Assembly (NCBI GenBank): GCA_945862125.1
Contig: CAMAYC010000001.1
Coordinates: forward strand, 43,649-107,648
DNA: 64,000 bases
Reading direction: 5' to 3'
Origin: Reyranella massiliensis 521
Lineage (GTDB): Bacteria > Pseudomonadota > Alphaproteobacteria > Reyranellales > Reyranellaceae
Both the position numbers and the translations under genes were made by a program. Under the pieces are notes generated by a model. It was not told where the DNA came from. It did no database searches and saw only the letters and a program-made list of their open reading frames with translations. Below are positions 9,091 through 17,595 of the stretch, in pieces. The stretch's first letter is position 1; every line of letters starts with the position of its first letter.

Positions 9091-9849
9091 ATGACCTATG
9101 CTGAGCGAATGATCGAAGAACTCCTCGCCCTCGCCCGCGACCCCCATTCTTGGGCGGCTCTTGCCACCTTGATCATCATGGAAGTCGTGCTCGGCATCGA
9201 CAACCTGATTTTCATTTCCATCCTGACCAACAAGCTTCCCGAGCATCAGCGTTCGCGCGCGCGGAAGATCGGCATCGGCATGGCGGTCGTCATGAGGCTG
9301 GCCTTGCTCGGCACGGTGGCGTTCATCGTCCAGCTCACGCAGCCGCTGTTCGCGTTGTTCGGCCATGCCTTTGCGTGGCGAGACCTGATCCTGATCGCGG
9401 GCGGCCTTTTCCTGATCTGGAAGGCGACCAACGAGATCCATGCCAATGTCGCAGGCGAACATCCCGGCGAGACGACGGCGGCCGGTGTGGCGGGCATGAC
9501 GGTGGCGGGCGCCATCGGCCAGATCCTGGTGCTCGACCTCGTGTTCTCGCTCGACAGCATCATCACCGCCGTCGGCATGACCGACGATCTTCCGATCATG
9601 GTCATCGCCGTCGTGACCGCCGTCGTTCTGATGCTGCTCGCGGCCGATCCGCTGGCGCGATTCATCGGCGACAACCCGACCATCGTCATGCTGGCGCTGG
9701 GCTTCCTGCTGATGATCGGCGGCACGCTGCTGGCCGAGGGTATGGGTGTGAAGATCCCCAAGGGCTACATCTACGCTGCCATGGCCTTCTCGGCATTGGT
9801 CGAGGGGCTGAACATGATGGCGCGGCGAAAACGGCCGAAGAAGCCCTAG
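9091..9849 (+). CDS. TerC-family integral membrane protein
   Basis: [23 protein letters not shown]...[26 protein letters not shown]. Confidence 0.92.
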   Translation: MTYAERMIEELLALARDPHSWAALATLIIMEVVLGIDNLIFISILTNKLPEHQRSRARKIGIGMAVVMRLALLGTVAFIVQLTQPLFALFGHAFAWRDLILIAGGLFLIWKATNEIHANVAGEHPGETTAAGVAGMTVAGAIGQILVLDLVFSLDSIITAVGMTDDLPIMVIAVVTAVVLMLLAADPLARFIGDNPTIVMLALGFLLMIGGTLLAEGMGVKIPKGYIYAAMAFSALVEGLNMMARRKRPKKP

Positions 9850-9862
9850 CGCCAAACCTGAT

Positions 9863-10462
9863 CTACGACTTGGGCGCCGGCCCCCACAGCTTTTCAAGCC
9901 GGCGGTCGCGGCCGCAGCTCCAGCGGTAGTAGGTATAGCTCGCCGAATTCTTGCGATAGTAGTCCTGATGATAGGCCTCGGCCGGATAGAACTTCGCTGC
10001 CGGCAGAATCTCGGTGACGATGCGGCCGGGCAGCTTGCCCGACTTTTCCAGGGCTGCCCTGGAAGCTTCTGCCATCGCACGCTGACTGTCGTCGAGGGCG
10101 AAGATGCCCGAGCGATACTGAGGGCCCTTGTCGCAGAACTGGCCGGCGGCATCGAGCGGATCGATGTTGCGCCAGAACACGTCCAGCAGCTGTTGATAGC
10201 TGACGCGCGCCGGATCGTACTCGACCTGCAGCGCCTCGTAGTGGCCGGTGCGCCCGGAAGTGACCTGCTCGTAGGTCGGATCGGCCTTGGTGCCGCCGAT
10301 GTAGCCCGAGGTCGTCGCGAGCACACCGTCGAGCTTGTCGAAGGGTGGCTCCATGCACCAGAAGCAGCCACCGGCGAAAATCGCGACGGCGCGCGTTTGC
10401 GCCTGTGCCGGCGCCAGAGCCAGCAGGGCGATCAGCGAGGCGAGCAGCGCGAGCTTTTTCAT
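9863..10462 (-). CDS. msrA: peptide-methionine (S)-S-oxide reductase with signal peptide
   Basis: MKKLALLASLIALLALAPAQAQTRAVAIFAGGCFWCMEPPFDKLDGV...; GCFWC active site. Confidence 0.93.
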   Translation of the reverse strand: MKKLALLASLIALLALAPAQAQTRAVAIFAGGCFWCMEPPFDKLDGVLATTSGYIGGTKADPTYEQVTSGRTGHYEALQVEYDPARVSYQQLLDVFWRNIDPLDAAGQFCDKGPQYRSGIFALDDSQRAMAEASRAALEKSGKLPGRIVTEILPAAKFYPAEAYHQDYYRKNSASYTYYRWSCGRDRRLEKLWGPAPKS

Positions 10463-10956
10463 GCACCTGTTCCGGTCGGTTTGAAGATCAAGGCCTCGCC
10501 GTTCATGCAATAGCGCAGGCCGGTGGGCTTGGGACCGTCCTTGAAGACATGGCCGAGATGGCCGCCGCAGCGCCGGCAGTGGACCTCGGTCTGGGACATG
10601 AAGAGGAATCCCGTCTCCTGCCGGGTGCCGATCGCCTTGTCGAGCGGCTGCCAGAAGCTCGGCCAGCCGGTGCCGCTGTCGTACTTGGTGGCCGAGGAGA
10701 ACAGCGGCAGTTCGCAGCCGGCGCAGTAGAAGGTCCCGGCGCGCTTCTCGCGGTCGAGCGGACTGGTGCCGGCACGCTCGGTGCCGGCTTTCCGCAGGAC
10801 GGCATATTGTTCCGGTGTCAGCAGGCGCCGCCATTCGGCATTGCTGCGGGTCACTTCGAAGGCGGGGGCCTGTGCATGCGCGCTTCTCGCGCCGATACCG
10901 AAGGCCATGAGGGTGGTGCTCCCCAGGAGGAAATCTCGTCGATCGATCGGGCTCAT
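10459..10956 (-). CDS. msrB: peptide-methionine (R)-S-oxide reductase with Tat-type leader
   Basis: MSPIDRRDFLLGSTTLMAFGIGARSAHAQ leader; GWPSFWQPLD, EVHCRRCGGHLGHVF, RYCMN; 4-bp overlap with msrA. Confidence 0.92.
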   Translation of the reverse strand: MSPIDRRDFLLGSTTLMAFGIGARSAHAQAPAFEVTRSNAEWRRLLTPEQYAVLRKAGTERAGTSPLDREKRAGTFYCAGCELPLFSSATKYDSGTGWPSFWQPLDKAIGTRQETGFLFMSQTEVHCRRCGGHLGHVFKDGPKPTGLRYCMNGEALIFKPTGTGA

Positions 10957-11061
10957 GGCATCGCTCTTAGCGCTGTCCGCGGGCCGGAAGTAAGGCGATC
11001 CACCATCACCGATGGTCACTTTGTCGTGCGGCCGTCGCGGTCCGGCGCTAAGCTTGTCCTT

Positions 11062-11823
11062 ATGAAACTCAAGGATCAGGTCGCCATCGTCACCGGCGCG
11101 GCGTCCGGCATCGGCGCCGCCTCGGCCCGTTTGTTCGCGGCGGAGGGTGCAAGGCTGGTGCTGGTCGACCAGGATACGGTCGGGCTGGGGCAGGTCGCGG
11201 CCGATATCGAGGCAAGAGGCGGCCGTGCCCTCACCATTCCTGCCGACGTGAGTTCAGACCAGCAGGCACGCGAGGGCGTCGCCAGCGTTATGGAGAAATG
11301 GGGCCGCATCGATGTGCTGCTGACGGCGGCTGGCGCCTCGACCGGCGGCACCGTCGACACGATCGAGGAGGCGGCGTGGGACCGCACCTTCGCCATCAAC
11401 GTTAAGGGCACCTATCTCTGGATCCATTACGCGATCGCCCCGATGATCGCAGCCAGGTCCGGCACCATCGTCACCATCGGCTCGCAACTCGCGCAGTCGA
11501 GCCCGGGCAAGAACGCGGCCTATATCGCCTCCAAGGGCGCCATCGCGTCCCTGACCAAGACCATGGCCGTCGACCACGCCGCCCAGGGGATCCGCGTCAA
11601 TGCGCTGATGCCGGGCGTCATCGACACGCCCATGCCGGCCAAGTCTCTCAAGCGCTATGCCGATCCCGAGGCGATGCGGGCGTTCTGGAAACTGCGCCAT
11701 CCCATGGGTCGCATCGGCCAGCCCGAGGAAGTGGCCAAGGCCGCGCTGTTCCTGGCCTGCGACGACTCCTCTTTCGTCACCGGCACGCTGCTGTTCGTCG
11801 ACGGCGGCTGGACGGCGCACTGA
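11062..11823 (+). CDS. SDR family oxidoreductase
   Basis: VAIVTGAASGIGAASARLF; YIASKGAIASLTKTMAVD; GTLLFVDGGWTAH. Confidence 0.95.
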   Translation: MKLKDQVAIVTGAASGIGAASARLFAAEGARLVLVDQDTVGLGQVAADIEARGGRALTIPADVSSDQQAREGVASVMEKWGRIDVLLTAAGASTGGTVDTIEEAAWDRTFAINVKGTYLWIHYAIAPMIAARSGTIVTIGSQLAQSSPGKNAAYIASKGAIASLTKTMAVDHAAQGIRVNALMPGVIDTPMPAKSLKRYADPEAMRAFWKLRHPMGRIGQPEEVAKAALFLACDDSSFVTGTLLFVDGGWTAH

Positions 11824-12665
11824 TGCCGAAGAAGCTCACGGCCGAGCAGATCTCGGGCTACGAACGGGACGGCTATGTCTGCCCGGTCGACGGTTTCACG
11901 ACTGAACAGGCGCGCGGTTGGCGCGACCGGCTGGAAGCGTTCGAGCGTGCCGAAGGCCGCAAGATGACTCGGGGTCACAATTTCAAGCCGCATCTTCTCT
12001 TTCCCTGGGTCGACGAGATCGTGCACTCGCCGCACGTGCTCGACGCGGTCGAGGACCTGATCGGGCCGGACATAAGGCTGTTCCATCTCACGGTGTGGCC
12101 CAAAGATGCGCAGAGCGGCGCCTATGTCAGCTGGCACCAGGATGCGACCTACTTCGCGCTGGAGCCCGCCTGCCATGTCACCGCCTGGGTGGCGCTGACC
12201 GATGCGCCGATCGAGGCGGGCTGCATGGAAGTGGTGCCGGGATCGCACAAGCTCGGCCAGATGCAGCACGCCGAGATGCAGGACCCGGAGAACCTGCTGT
12301 CACGCGGCCAGGCATTGGCCGTCGATGTCGACCGAACGCGCACCGAATTCATGCCGGTAAAGGCCGGACAGTTCTCGCTGCACCATACGCATCTCGTGCA
12401 CAATTCGCGGCCGAACCGCTCGAACGACCGGCGCATCGGACTCGGCGTCAGCTACATCCCGACCCATGCACGCTGCACCAGCACGACCCGCGTCACCGCC
12501 ATGCTGGTTCGTGGCCGCGACACCTATGGGCACTTCGACGACGAGCGCCGGCCGCGCGCCGAAGCCGGGCCGGAGGAGCGCGCCTTTCATGAAAAGGCCG
12601 TCGCCATTTTCCGGCAGATGAATGCCGAGCAGACCGAGAACAAGTCCGCGGTCGTGAAACGCTGA
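11823..12665 (+). CDS. phytanoyl-CoA dioxygenase (PhyH) family protein
   Basis: SWHQDATYF (HxD), AWVALTDAPIEAGCMEVVPGSHKLGQ, HNSRPNRSNDRRIGLGVSYIP. Confidence 0.9.
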   Translation: MPKKLTAEQISGYERDGYVCPVDGFTTEQARGWRDRLEAFERAEGRKMTRGHNFKPHLLFPWVDEIVHSPHVLDAVEDLIGPDIRLFHLTVWPKDAQSGAYVSWHQDATYFALEPACHVTAWVALTDAPIEAGCMEVVPGSHKLGQMQHAEMQDPENLLSRGQALAVDVDRTRTEFMPVKAGQFSLHHTHLVHNSRPNRSNDRRIGLGVSYIPTHARCTSTTRVTAMLVRGRDTYGHFDDERRPRAEAGPEERAFHEKAVAIFRQMNAEQTENKSAVVKR

Positions 12666-12674
12666 GGAGTGAAG

Positions 12675-13583
12675 ATGCTGCGCCTGCCCTATCACAACCG
12701 CTACGGCTACTCGCCCATCACCGAGCGCAAGGACTATTCGTGGCCGGAGGGCAGGCGGCTGGCAGTCTACCTCGGCCTCAACATCGAGCATTTTGCCTTC
12801 GGGGCGGGCGAGGGCCATCTGCTCACCGTCGCCGGCACGCCACCCGACCCGCGCACCTTTGCCTGGCGGGATTACGGCAACCGGATCGGCGTCTGGCGCT
12901 GTCTGGAACTGTTCGACGAACTCAACCTGCCGGCCGCACACCTCATCAACACCACGGTGTTCGATTATGCGCCCCAGATCGTCGATGCGCTGAAGGCCCG
13001 TGGCGACGAGTTCATCGGCCATGGCCGTACCAACGCCGAGCGTCACGGCCATATGTGGGAGGCCGACGAGAAGCGCTTCCTCGAGGAGGTGCGCGACGCC
13101 ATCGAGAAGGCCTCCGGCAAGCGACCGCGCGGCTGGATGGCGCCATGGATGGCGTCGACCCATCACACGCCGGACCTCCTGAAAGAGGTGGGTTTCGACT
13201 TCCTGATGGACTGGCCGGCCGACGATCAGCCGCTCTGGATGAAGACCCGCTCGGGCCCCTTGATGAGCGTGCCCTATCCGATCGAGATCAACGACAGTCC
13301 GCAGGTCCTGGTGCGGCACCATACACCTGAACAGTTCCGCGATTTCATCATCGGCCAGTTCGAGGAATTGCTGCGCCAGTCGGCGAAGCAGCCGCTGGTC
13401 TGCGGTATCGCGCTCCACACCATGATCGTGGGCCAGCCCTATCGCCTCAGGATGCTGCGCGAGGCGCTGCAGCACATTGCGCGCCATCCGCAGAAGGACA
13501 AAGTGTGGTTCACGCGACCCTCGGCGATCTACGATCATTGCGCGGCCCTGCCTAAGGGGACGATGGCGCCGCCGCCGGCGTGA
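12675..13583 (+). CDS. polysaccharide deacetylase family protein
   Basis: RDYGNRIGVWRCLELFDELNLPA, GDEFIGHGRTNAE, GWMAPWMASTHHTPDLLKEVGFDFLMDW. Confidence 0.88.
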   Translation: MLRLPYHNRYGYSPITERKDYSWPEGRRLAVYLGLNIEHFAFGAGEGHLLTVAGTPPDPRTFAWRDYGNRIGVWRCLELFDELNLPAAHLINTTVFDYAPQIVDALKARGDEFIGHGRTNAERHGHMWEADEKRFLEEVRDAIEKASGKRPRGWMAPWMASTHHTPDLLKEVGFDFLMDWPADDQPLWMKTRSGPLMSVPYPIEINDSPQVLVRHHTPEQFRDFIIGQFEELLRQSAKQPLVCGIALHTMIVGQPYRLRMLREALQHIARHPQKDKVWFTRPSAIYDHCAALPKGTMAPPPA

Positions 13584-15663
13584 GGGGCCGCGCCACCGCC
13601 AGGCCGACCGTCATCAGGGCAAAGGCATAGGCGATCGCGACCTCGTCCAGCCGATCGAAGCGCCCGGACGATCCGCCGTGTCCTGCCCCCATGTTTGTTC
13701 TGAGGACGACGGGTCCGCCGGAGGTCATGGTGGCCCTGAGGCGGGCGACCCATTTGGCGGGCTCCCAGTAGGTGACGCGCGGATCGGTGAGGCCTGCCAT
13801 GGCGAGGATCGCCGGGTAATCCCTTGAGGCCACGTTGTCGTAGGGCGAATACGAGAGGATATGGCGGAACGCCGCCCCGTCGGTGATCGGGTTGCCCCAT
13901 TCGGGCCACTCGGGCGGCGTGAGCGGCAGCTTGTCATCCAGCATGGTGTTGAGCACGTCGACAAAGGGTACTTCGGCCACGATGCCGGCGAAGAGTTCGC
14001 CGGCCCGGTTGGCGACCGCGCCCATCAGCATGCCGCCGGCGCTGCCGCCATGGCCGACGATGCGCTTGGCGGACGTGAATTTCGCGGCGATGAGCGCGCG
14101 GCCGGCGGCGGCGAAATCGTCGAAGGTGTTCGTCTTCTTGTCGAGCTTGCCGTCGAGATACCACGACCAACCCTTGTCCGAGCCGCCGCGGATATGGGCG
14201 ATGGCATAGACGAAGCCACGGTCGACCAGGGAGAGGCGATTGGCCGAGAAGGAAGCCGGCATCGCCATACCGTAGGAGCCGTAGCCGTAAAGCAGGAGAG
14301 GTGCACTGCCGTCGAGCGCGAGACCGCGGCGATACAGGATCGACACGGGGACCTCGGCGCCGTCGTGCGACACGGCCATGATCCGCGTCGTGACATAGGC
14401 GGCGGGATCGTGGCCGGAAGGAATTTCCTGGCGCTTCCGCAGGGTACGTGCCCGGCTCACCATGTCGTAGTCGTAGACCTCGGCTGGTGTCGTCATCGAC
14501 GAATAGGCGAACCGCAAATTCGTCGTGTCGAATTCGTAGCCGCCGACGATGTCGAGCGAATAGGCCGCCTCGTCGAAGGCGATAAAGTGTTCGGAGCCGT
14601 TGCCGAGATCGCGGATCACGATCGAGGGCAGGGCGTTCGCGCGCTCGAGCCGCACGAGATGGCCGGCGAAAAGCTCCATGCCGAGGATGTAGGTGCCCGG
14701 CCGGTGCGGGACCAGTTCGCGCCAGTTCGCACGGCCGGGGGCTGCGAGCGGCGCTGTGACGATGCGGAAATCGATCGCGCCGCCGTCGTTGGTGAGGATG
14801 AAGAGTTCATCGCCACGGTCGGCAACTTCGTAGCGCAAGCCGGTCTGCCTGGGAGCGACGAGCCGCGGCGTGGCGTCTCTGTCGGACAGATCGATCAGGC
14901 TTTGCTCCGAGGTGTCGTGATCGCCGCCGGCGATGATGCAGAAACGGCCGCTGGCGCTTCTCTCGATGCGCGTGAACCAGCCGATGTCCTTCTCCTCGTA
15001 GACGAGGACATCTTCGGACTGCGGAGTGCCGAGACTGTGTCGGTAGACTTTCAGCGGGCGATGGTTGTCGTCGACCTGGACGTAGAAGAAGAACGTCGAG
15101 TCGAGGCCCCAGACAACGCTACCGCCGGTTTGCGTCAGCATGTCGGGAAGGTCCCGACCGTCGTCCCAGCGCCGCACGCGGAGGGTAAAGAATTCCGACC
15201 CGCGCAGGTCGGCGCTCCAGGTTTCCAGCCGATGATCCGGCGAATGCCGTGTGCCGCCGAACTTGAAGTAGCCGGAGGTCTTCGCCAGTGCATCGCCGTC
15301 GAGAATGACCTGGACGTCACCGCCCGCCCGCGGCGAACGGCCGATCTGCTGGTGCTGGCCGCCCTCGCGAAACCGCCACAGATAGGCGAAAGGTCCGTCC
15401 GGCATGGGCACCCCGGAATCGTCCTCCTTGATGCGTCCGCGCATTTCCGCGACCAGCGTCTTCTGCAGAGCCTGTGTCGGCGCCAGAAGGGCTTCGGCGT
15501 AGCGGTTCTCGGCTTCGAGATAGTCCCTTATGTCGGGATCGAGCAGCGACGGTTCGCGCAGCACCTGCTGCCATCGCTCGTCCTTCAGCCAGGCATAGTC
15601 GTCGGCAATGGTGACGCCATGCAGCGTGCGCTGCGACGGTCGTCGCGGCGCACGGGGTGGCAG
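13552..15663 (-). CDS. S9 family peptidase (prolyl oligopeptidase / oligopeptidase B-like); start codon non-obvious
   Basis: GGSAGGMLMGAVANRAGELF catalytic serine, RGGSDKGWSWYLDGKLDKKTNTFDDF, AGHGGSSGRF. Conserved HGVTIADDYAWLKDERWQ lies upstream of the first GTG. Confidence 0.92.
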   Translation of the reverse strand: MPPRAPRRPSQRTLHGVTIADDYAWLKDERWQQVLREPSLLDPDIRDYLEAENRYAEALLAPTQALQKTLVAEMRGRIKEDDSGVPMPDGPFAYLWRFREGGQHQQIGRSPRAGGDVQVILDGDALAKTSGYFKFGGTRHSPDHRLETWSADLRGSEFFTLRVRRWDDGRDLPDMLTQTGGSVVWGLDSTFFFYVQVDDNHRPLKVYRHSLGTPQSEDVLVYEEKDIGWFTRIERSASGRFCIIAGGDHDTSEQSLIDLSDRDATPRLVAPRQTGLRYEVADRGDELFILTNDGGAIDFRIVTAPLAAPGRANWRELVPHRPGTYILGMELFAGHLVRLERANALPSIVIRDLGNGSEHFIAFDEAAYSLDIVGGYEFDTTNLRFAYSSMTTPAEVYDYDMVSRARTLRKRQEIPSGHDPAAYVTTRIMAVSHDGAEVPVSILYRRGLALDGSAPLLLYGYGSYGMAMPASFSANRLSLVDRGFVYAIAHIRGGSDKGWSWYLDGKLDKKTNTFDDFAAAGRALIAAKFTSAKRIVGHGGSAGGMLMGAVANRAGELFAGIVAEVPFVDVLNTMLDDKLPLTPPEWPEWGNPITDGAAFRHILSYSPYDNVASRDYPAILAMAGLTDPRVTYWEPAKWVARLRATMTSGGPVVLRTNMGAGHGGSSGRFDRLDEVAIAYAFALMTVGLAVARPLTPAAAPSSP

Positions 15664-15676
15664 GCTCGCGGGATGC

Positions 15677-16561
15677 TCAGGCGTAATTGCCGCGCGCCTT
15701 GCCGTTGGCGCCCTTGGCCGAAGCCTTGGGCGCGGGCTTCGCTGCTGCCTTGCCGGGTTTGGCTTTCAGCAGGTTGCGCATGACGGCGCCTTGCGTATCC
15801 CACCAGTCGGCCAGGATGCGGACGTCCCAGCCGATGCAGAAGTGCTTTACGCCCATGTCGAGATAGCGGCCGGCCTGGGCGGGATCGCGCAGCTCGACGC
15901 GCGGGTGCAGTCCCTTCTTCAGCGCCATCTTGATGGTCTTGGTCTCGGCCGCCAGGACCTCGGCATCGCCATACTGGCCGGTCTTGCCGATGCTCATCGA
16001 GAAGTCGGAAGCGCCGAACTGGACCATGTCGATGCCGGGCACCGAGAGAATGCGGTCGAGATCGTCCACGCAGGACTTCTTTTCGACCATGATGGCGATC
16101 ACCACCTCGTTCAGCGCGTCGACATAGGCGGGCGTGCCGCCTGTGCGCACCGTGCCGACATCGCGCCGCATGCCGACGCCGAGGCGTCCGCGGCCGCGCG
16201 CGCCCTTGGCCATCGTGGTCTCGGCGCGGACTGCATCGACCGCCGCCTTGGCGTCCTCGACCGAGCGGATGTCGGCGAACAGCACGCTCTGGAAGCCCGC
16301 GCCGATCGCCCGCATCGCCTGGTGCGTGTACTGGGTCTGCTCGATCTTGATCATGCCCGACATGTTCATGAGCTCGAAGGCGCGGCCGAGATTGTCGAGG
16401 TCGTGCATGGTGAAGGGCGCATATTCCGCAGTGAACTCGACATAGTCGTACTGCTTGGAATGGCCAATCAGCTCGACCAGCGTCGGCCACGCCGACAGGA
16501 TGTGTGTGCCCACGGTGGGCTTGCCGGCGTCGAGACAGTCGCGGAGCGGATTGCGGCTCAT
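15677..16561 (-). CDS. HpcH/HpaI aldolase family protein
   Basis: RDCLDAGKPTVGTHILSAWPTLVELIGHSKQYDYVEFTAEYAPF...; VPGIDMVQFGASDFSMSIG. Confidence 0.88.
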   Translation of the reverse strand: MSRNPLRDCLDAGKPTVGTHILSAWPTLVELIGHSKQYDYVEFTAEYAPFTMHDLDNLGRAFELMNMSGMIKIEQTQYTHQAMRAIGAGFQSVLFADIRSVEDAKAAVDAVRAETTMAKGARGRGRLGVGMRRDVGTVRTGGTPAYVDALNEVVIAIMVEKKSCVDDLDRILSVPGIDMVQFGASDFSMSIGKTGQYGDAEVLAAETKTIKMALKKGLHPRVELRDPAQAGRYLDMGVKHFCIGWDVRILADWWDTQGAVMRNLLKAKPGKAAAKPAPKASAKGANGKARGNYA

Positions 16562-16620
16562 GAAATTTCCCCCTGAGGTCCAGTTCGGGCTAGTCTGACA
16601 TCTTGTGTAGGGGGAGTGCC

Positions 16621-17589
16621 ATGTTTCCGACGAGGGATAGTCTGACGATCTGCTTTGCGCATGCGGCATACCAGATGAAGGACCGGTTCGACGCGCGTGA
16701 CACCGGGATCAAGAATTTCCAGGTCCGCACCTACGACGAGCTGGTGAAGCGAATCGGCGAAGCCGACGTCGTCCTGGCCTCCGGCATGTGGAAGAACGAG
16801 GTGATTCCGCACGCCGGCAAGCTCAAGTTCATTCAGTCCATCAGCTCCGGCATGGACCAGTATTCCAAGGAATTGCTGGGCGCCAAGGGCATTCGTCTCG
16901 CCAGCGCCGCCGGCGTCAACGCTCGCGCCGTGGCCGAGCACGCCATCGCCCTGATTCTCGCGATCGCCCGGCGCCTGCCCGAGGCGCGCGATAACCAGCA
17001 CAAGAAGATGTGGCGCGGCATGATCGGAGATCTCGCCCAGCGCGAGGACGAACTCGGCGGCAAGACGCTGCTGGTGGTCGGTATGGGCCGTATCGGCAGC
17101 CACCTCGCCAAGCTCGCCAAGGCCTTCGACATGAAGGTGGTCGGTATCCGCCGCGATCCCAAGGCCGGCGCCAACGGCGCCGACTCGATCCACGGCATGG
17201 GCGAGCTGGTGAAGTTGGTGCCCGACGCCGATTTCGTGGCGCTCACCTGTGCGCTGACGCCCGAGACCACTGGCCTGATGAGCGCGGCCGCTTTCGCGGC
17301 CATGAAGCCTTCATCGGTGTTCGTGAACGTGGCGCGCGGCAAGGTGGCCGACGAGGCGGCGCTGATCGCCACCATGAAGGCCGGCAAGATCTGGGCGGCA
17401 GGCCTCGACGTCACGGTCGACGAGCCGTTGCCTGAGAGCTCGCCACTCTGGACGATGCCCAATGTATTCATCACACCGCATACGGCGGGCGAGACGCGCG
17501 CCTACGAGGACAATGTCATAGACATTCTGATCGAGAACCTCGACCGTCTGTGGCGGGACGAGAAGACGCTGCGCAACCAGGTACTCTAG
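16621..17589 (+). CDS. D-isomer specific 2-hydroxyacid dehydrogenase
   Basis: LLVVGMGRIGSHLAKLAKAF; VNVARGKVADEAALI; SPLWTMPNVFITPHTAGET. Confidence 0.92.
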   Translation: MFPTRDSLTICFAHAAYQMKDRFDARDTGIKNFQVRTYDELVKRIGEADVVLASGMWKNEVIPHAGKLKFIQSISSGMDQYSKELLGAKGIRLASAAGVNARAVAEHAIALILAIARRLPEARDNQHKKMWRGMIGDLAQREDELGGKTLLVVGMGRIGSHLAKLAKAFDMKVVGIRRDPKAGANGADSIHGMGELVKLVPDADFVALTCALTPETTGLMSAAAFAAMKPSSVFVNVARGKVADEAALIATMKAGKIWAAGLDVTVDEPLPESSPLWTMPNVFITPHTAGETRAYEDNVIDILIENLDRLWRDEKTLRNQVL

Positions 17590-17595
17590 GCTCGT

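Noticed and set aside
13861-15783. 640-aa plus-strand ORF
   Set aside because: Antisense to the S9 peptidase; no recognisable motifs.
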